Below are positions 13,141 through 16,044 of a DNA stretch of 16,044 bases, one piece after another. The translations under genes and the position numbers were made by a program. The notes beneath the pieces were generated by a model. That model was given only the letters and a program-made list of their open reading frames with translations, had not been told where the DNA came from and searched no databases. The stretch lies in contig DHMZ01000052.1 in NCBI GenBank assembly GCA_002406055.1, forward strand, positions 1,081 to 17,124, given 5' to 3'. The DNA is from Spirochaetales bacterium UBA4629 (lineage in GTDB: Bacteria > Spirochaetota > Spirochaetia > Sphaerochaetales > Sphaerochaetaceae). The number at the start of each line of letters is the position of its first letter. Position 1 is the stretch's first letter.

Positions 13141-13914
13141 TTATTCAACAAAACCTTCAAACATTTCTCCTCGTTCACAGCACTTACAAAAGATACCTGT
13201 ATCGAGTTTTGAATAGGCAAGTTTTTTTAAAATTGGAATACTGTTGTTATTTTCAGAGACATGGATGAAATATATTTGATCTCCATGTTTGCTTACTTCT
13301 CTTGCAAAATCTACAGCAACGCCATTAGATAGGTGGCCATAACAGCCTTTAACTCTCTCTCTTAGCCATAGTGGATAAGGACCACTATCGAGCATTTCTG
13401 GGTCATAGTTTGCTTCTATAAATTTAACTCTGCTTTGCTTTGCGTAGACGTAAGCATCTTCAGGTATAAGACCAGTGTCTGTCATAAGAAAGAGACTTGC
13501 ATCTTCATGCTCAATATAATAGCCGGAGCTACCTGGAGAATCATGGCTTGTTTTAAATGGTATGACAGTAAATGAGCCAATAGTAATTCTATCTCCCCAC
13601 TTAAAGGTGTGAATCTTATCTAGTTCTATTTTTTGCTTCAACATTTCTGTCTTACCTTTTAAAAATGATTCACTACTAGTAAAGACAGGAAGCATAGTTT
13701 TTCTTTGAAATACTCCTACTCCTTTAGCATGATCTGGATGTAAATGAGTTAAAAACATTGCCCCTATAGTTGAAAAATCTATATCGTGCTTTGCTATTTC
13801 TTCACCTAACTTCTTAAAAGTTACTCCACAATCTACAACAATAGTTGTCTTTTCATCTGAAAACACATAGCAGTTACCACAGCTACCTGTTGTTAATACG
13901 ACATAATGAATCAT
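13141..13914 (-). CDS. YycJ/WalJ-like metallo-beta-lactamase-fold hydrolase
   Basis: This 257-residue soluble protein has the metal ligands of the fold: THLHPDH at 56-62 (His57, His59, Asp61, His62), His124 in TSHDSPGSSGY, Asp146 in TDTG and His194 in GHLSN. The start TTGSCGNCYVF, the segment EANYDPEMLDSGPYPLWLRERV (168-188) and IHVSENNN at 217-224 are typical of the YycJ group, of phosphodiesterase/nuclease type. YycJ homologues have been linked to DNA metabolism and cell-wall control in Bacillus relatives; the role here is unknown. Its ATG overlaps the TAA of the ArsC-like gene by one base (TAATG), so the two are translationally coupled. Confidence 0.85.
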   Translation of the reverse strand: MIHYVVLTTGSCGNCYVFSDEKTTIVVDCGVTFKKLGEEIAKHDIDFSTIGAMFLTHLHPDHAKGVGVFQRKTMLPVFTSSESFLKGKTEMLKQKIELDKIHTFKWGDRITIGSFTVIPFKTSHDSPGSSGYYIEHEDASLFLMTDTGLIPEDAYVYAKQSRVKFIEANYDPEMLDSGPYPLWLRERVKGCYGHLSNGVAVDFAREVSKHGDQIYFIHVSENNNSIPILKKLAYSKLDTGIFCKCCERGEMFEGFVE

Positions 13915-14246
13915 TATGAATTCTCCTTGATAAAATCGTCAGAAAAACCAAGACAACACTTATTTCCACTACGAAGAATTGGATTAATAAGAAGCTCTTG
14001 ATGTTCTTCTACCTCTTCTCTCGGACTATATTCTCTCCACTCATAGCCATTCTTTTTATAGTATTGTGAGTGAGTGTCTATTACTAAAAAGGGAGAATCA
14101 AGAGATGAAAAAATTGAATCTAGCTCTTTTTTAGAGAGTTTGTATAGCTTTGTATTTACCTCTTGAAAGTTAATACGGCGTTCTTTGCAAAAGCGTACAG
14201 CCTTCTGATAATCTTTCGATTGATTAGTTCCAATTATTTGAAGCAT
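13914..14246 (-). CDS. ArsC/Spx-family thioredoxin-fold protein lacking the usual cysteine
   Basis: This 110-residue protein has the length and layout of the ArsC/Spx/YffB family (PF03960): a first strand and loop IIGTNQSKDYQKA (4-16), FQEVNTKLYKLSKKEL (27-42), LVIDTHSQYYKKNGYEW (54-70) and the late NPILRSGNKCCLGFS (88-102) with Pro89 and Arg92. In arsenate reductase-like members a cysteine follows the first strand (as in GxKxCxxxRKA). Here Ser10 takes that place, and no other cysteine is in the loop. Classic arsenate reductase chemistry is therefore unlikely; a binding or Spx-like regulatory role is possible but untested. No clear ribosome binding site precedes ATG 14246, although the N-terminus fits the family. 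Its stop is fused to the start of the metallo-hydrolase gene. Confidence 0.8.
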   Translation of the reverse strand: MLQIIGTNQSKDYQKAVRFCKERRINFQEVNTKLYKLSKKELDSIFSSLDSPFLVIDTHSQYYKKNGYEWREYSPREEVEEHQELLINPILRSGNKCCLGFSDDFIKENS

Positions 14247-14277
14247 GACTAAAAAAGAATAGCTAATGAGCTTTTTT

Positions 14278-14305
14278 TTGTGAATATAAAAAAGAAAAGT
14301 ATTAT
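14278..14305 (+). promoter_or_regulatory. Candidate asnS promoter
   Basis: TTGTGA (14278-14283) and TATTAT (14300-14305) are spaced by 16 bases and point toward asnS, with a predicted start near 14312. An alternative -35, TTGACC at 14312-14317, has no convincing -10 at 17 bases (GAAGAT). No good promoter for the divergent ArsC-like gene was found in this 124-base gap. Confidence 0.4.
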
Positions 14306-14317
14306 CTCTTATTGACC

Positions 14318-14338
14318 CTTCTTTCTAGATGAAAGAAG
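14318..14338 (+). promoter_or_regulatory. Hairpin or operator upstream of asnS
   Basis: CTTCTTTC (14318-14325) and GAAAGAAG (14331-14338) are perfect 8-base inverted arms around the 5-base loop TAGAT. The element lies 32 bases before the asnS start, at the expected 5' end of the mRNA. It lacks a T-run, so it is not a standard terminator. It may stabilise the transcript or bind a regulator. Confidence 0.4.
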
Positions 14339-14370
14339 ATATCAACTAAATTAATTATTAGGAGATTTGT

Positions 14371-15756
14371 ATGAAGGAAAGAATCAAAGACCTACTAAAA
14401 AGAGAGCCAAGTGATTCACTTGTTCTTGCTGAGGGTTGGGTTAGAACAAAAAGAGACAGTAAGAATGTCTGTTTCTTAAACGTTAATGACGGATCCTGTT
14501 TAAAAGGATTACAGCTTGTTATAGATAAGGCTACCTTTAATAATGATAATCTCCTAGACAAAATATCAACAGGTGCTGCTATTTCAGCTGAAGGAAAAAT
14601 CGTTGAATCTTTAGGTGGAGACCAAAAGGTTGAGATGTCTGTTACATCTCTTACTCTTGTTGGTGATTGTCCTAATGACTATCCACTACAGAAGAAGAGA
14701 CATTCTGTTGAATTCTTAAGAGAACAGGCTTATCTAAGACCAAGAACAAATCTATTTGGTGCTGTAACCAGAGTAAGAAACACAATGGCATATGCTGTCC
14801 ATCAGTTCTTCCAAGAAAATGGCTTTGTCTATATAAATACTCCACTTATTACAGCTTCTGACTGTGAAGGCGCTGGAGAACAATTCCAGGTAACTACTCT
14901 TGATTTAATGAATGTTCCAAAGACAGAAGATGGAAAGGTTGATTACTCTAAGGACTTCTTCGGAAAGCTTGCTAACCTTACTGTTTCAGGACAGCTAGAA
15001 GGTGAAACATATGCAATGGCCATGAAAAACATCTATACATTTGGACCAACATTCAGAGCTGAAGAGTCTAACACATCTAGACACCTCGCTGAATTCTGGA
15101 TGATTGAACCTGAGATGGCATTCTGCGACCTTGATGGCGATATGGAAGTAGCAGAGAGCTTCTTGAAGTATATCCTTAAAGCTGTACTCGAAAAGAACAG
15201 TGAAGATATGCTCTTCTTTGAGCAGTTTGTTCTTAAAGGCTTAATTGAGTCATTAGAGCATGTTGTATCTACTCCATTTGAGCATATGACATATACAAAG
15301 GCTATCTCACTCTTAGAGAAGCATAATGACAAGTTTGAGTTCCCTGTCGAATGGGGATCAGATATCGCATCTGAACATGAAAGGTATCTAACAGAGACTA
15401 TCGCTAAACGTCCTGTTATCGTTACTGATTATCCTAAAGAGATAAAGAGCTTCTACATGAAGCAAAACGATGATGGAAAGACAGTAAGAGGTATGGATGT
15501 CCTTGCTCCAAGACTTGGTGAAATAATTGGAGGAAGTGAAAGAGAGAGCGACTATGAGAAGCTTGAAAGAAGAATGAAAGAACTTAACATGGATCCTACA
15601 TCTTACTGGTGGTATATGAACCTACGTAAATACGGAAGCGCTCCACACGCAGGTTTCGGACTAGGCTTTGAAAGAGCTGTTAGATATGCAACTGGCGTTG
15701 AAAACATCCGTGATGTTATTCCATACCCAAGAGCAGTTGGTACTTGCGAGTACTAA
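14371..15756 (+). CDS. asnS: Asparaginyl-tRNA synthetase
   Basis: This 461-residue class II aminoacyl-tRNA synthetase charges tRNA-Asn with asparagine in the cytoplasm. An N-terminal OB-fold anticodon-binding domain (about 1-105, VLAEGWVRTKRDSKNVCFLNVNDGS near 18-42) is followed by the catalytic domain. Motif 2 is FRAEESNTSRHLAEFWMIEPE and motif 3 is GFGLGFERAVRYATGVENIRDVIPYPR near the C-terminus. QVTTLD and GSAPHAGFGLGFER are typical of AsnRS rather than AspRS. Length matches the family (about 460). ATG 14371 follows AGGAG (14360-14364) with six bases between. It is a single-gene unit with its own terminator, divergent from the ArsC-like gene. Confidence 0.97.
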   Translation: MKERIKDLLKREPSDSLVLAEGWVRTKRDSKNVCFLNVNDGSCLKGLQLVIDKATFNNDNLLDKISTGAAISAEGKIVESLGGDQKVEMSVTSLTLVGDCPNDYPLQKKRHSVEFLREQAYLRPRTNLFGAVTRVRNTMAYAVHQFFQENGFVYINTPLITASDCEGAGEQFQVTTLDLMNVPKTEDGKVDYSKDFFGKLANLTVSGQLEGETYAMAMKNIYTFGPTFRAEESNTSRHLAEFWMIEPEMAFCDLDGDMEVAESFLKYILKAVLEKNSEDMLFFEQFVLKGLIESLEHVVSTPFEHMTYTKAISLLEKHNDKFEFPVEWGSDIASEHERYLTETIAKRPVIVTDYPKEIKSFYMKQNDDGKTVRGMDVLAPRLGEIIGGSERESDYEKLERRMKELNMDPTSYWWYMNLRKYGSAPHAGFGLGFERAVRYATGVENIRDVIPYPRAVGTCEY

Positions 15757-15762
15757 TATTTG

Positions 15763-15814
15763 AGGCTGATGCACAAAGAGAATTAAGCTCTTAAGCTGCA
15801 CAGCCTATTTTTTT
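15763..15814 (+). terminator. Rho-independent terminator of asnS
   Basis: AGGCTG (15763-15768) pairs with CAGCCT (15801-15806). Further pairing of GCA with TGC and of AAGAG with CTCTT extends the stem with small internal loops. The stem is followed by A and seven T (15808-15814). It starts 7 bases after the asnS stop. Confidence 0.88.
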
Positions 15815-15892
15815 CCACCATAAATATGGAATCATTTAAGGAAAGACTCACACATACAAAGCTCTTGTCCCCGTATTTCGCACCTTTTTTCG

Positions 15893-15973
15893 CTTAGGTT
15901 AAGTCTGTGGTTTACAGATTCTAAGTAATATGTTTGTTATTTTTGGACTAGCCTAACTCTAAAGTCCACAAAA
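15893..15973. other. Two adjacent hairpin-forming segments in the intergenic region
   Basis: First fold: CTTAG/CTAAG (15893-15897 with 15921-15925) encloses AGTCTGT/ACAGATT (15902-15908 with 15914-15920, one G.U), with a 4-base bulge and a GGTTT loop. Second fold: TGGACT/AGTCCA (15944-15949 with 15963-15968), extended by four T-A pairs across one bulged C. They lie downstream of the unknown minus-strand gene and past the asnS terminator. No T-run follows either one, so a plain terminator is unlikely. No known RNA family was recognised, and no open reading frame is seen in 15815-15994. Confidence 0.35.
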
Positions 15974-15994
15974 CTATTTATACTCTCCATCGAG

Positions 15995-16044
15995 CTATTT
16001 TAACCTTTTTTTAAACTCTTCTTCAGTTAAACCAGATTCTTCAA
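15995..16044 (-). CDS. C-terminal end of an unidentified protein (cut by window edge)
   Basis: On the minus strand the frame entering at the right edge reads EESGLTEEEFKKRLK and then stops at TAG (15997-15995). The composition (acidic, amphipathic helix, TEEEFKKRL) looks like a genuine protein end rather than random AT-rich translation, but 15 residues are too few to name a family. It would converge on asnS. Confidence 0.5.
   Translation of the reverse strand, partial: EESGLTEEEFKKRLK

Noticed and set aside
14261..14280. Terminator-like AGCT-AATG-AGCT followed by eight T on the plus strand
   Set aside because: The stem is only 4 pairs, and no plus-strand gene lies upstream to be terminated. 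The tract is more likely just A/T-rich promoter surroundings.

Overview
The window is AT-rich bacterial DNA with tightly packed, mostly minus-strand operons. The best guess for the source is a host-associated spirochaete. The sugar-binding protein has a spirochaete-style N-terminus ending FAQGTQES, with a signal peptidase I-type site and no lipobox cysteine, which fits a cell with a true periplasm. Several other genes (split CapA/CapB-type Wzz and tyrosine kinase, ATC hydrolase, BrnQ) are equally at home in gut Firmicutes, so the assignment is moderate only.

Layout. (1) 1-1324, minus: an L-2-amino-thiazoline-4-carboxylate hydrolase-like protein followed after 2 nt by an LCM/Ppm-type SAM methyltransferase that runs off the left edge. 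(2) 1428-3112, minus: a two-gene Wzz-like membrane adaptor plus BY-kinase operon with its own promoter and terminator. (3) 3122-3275, plus: a single CAU-anticodon tRNA with promoter and terminator. (4) 3276-4932, plus: a leader of about 290 nt with two inverted repeats, then brnQ, a branched-chain amino acid:cation symporter. (5) 13132-4962, minus: a 7-gene sugar operon in the order lacI-type repressor, binding protein, two CUT1 permeases, GH30, GH5, GH2. It has a near-consensus promoter with a LacI-type operator at the predicted transcription start. (6) 14246-13141, minus: an ArsC/Spx-like protein whose usual cysteine is serine, overlapping a YycJ-like metallo-beta-lactamase-fold hydrolase. 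(7) 14371-15756, plus: asnS with a strong terminator. (8) 15815-16044: two hairpin-forming segments and the last 15 codons of an unknown minus-strand gene.

How it fits together: the operon in (5) looks like a complete uptake-and-digestion system for a beta-linked oligosaccharide, apart from the ATPase. The sugar is captured by the binding protein, imported by the two permeases (the ATPase must be encoded elsewhere), and hydrolysed in the cytoplasm by three glycosidases without signal peptides, under an autoregulated LacI-family repressor. A GH30 next to a GH5 of exo-beta-1,3-glucanase type makes beta-1,3/1,6-glucan fragments (for example from yeast walls) a plausible substrate, but this is inference. 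No mobile element, CRISPR array or phage gene was seen.
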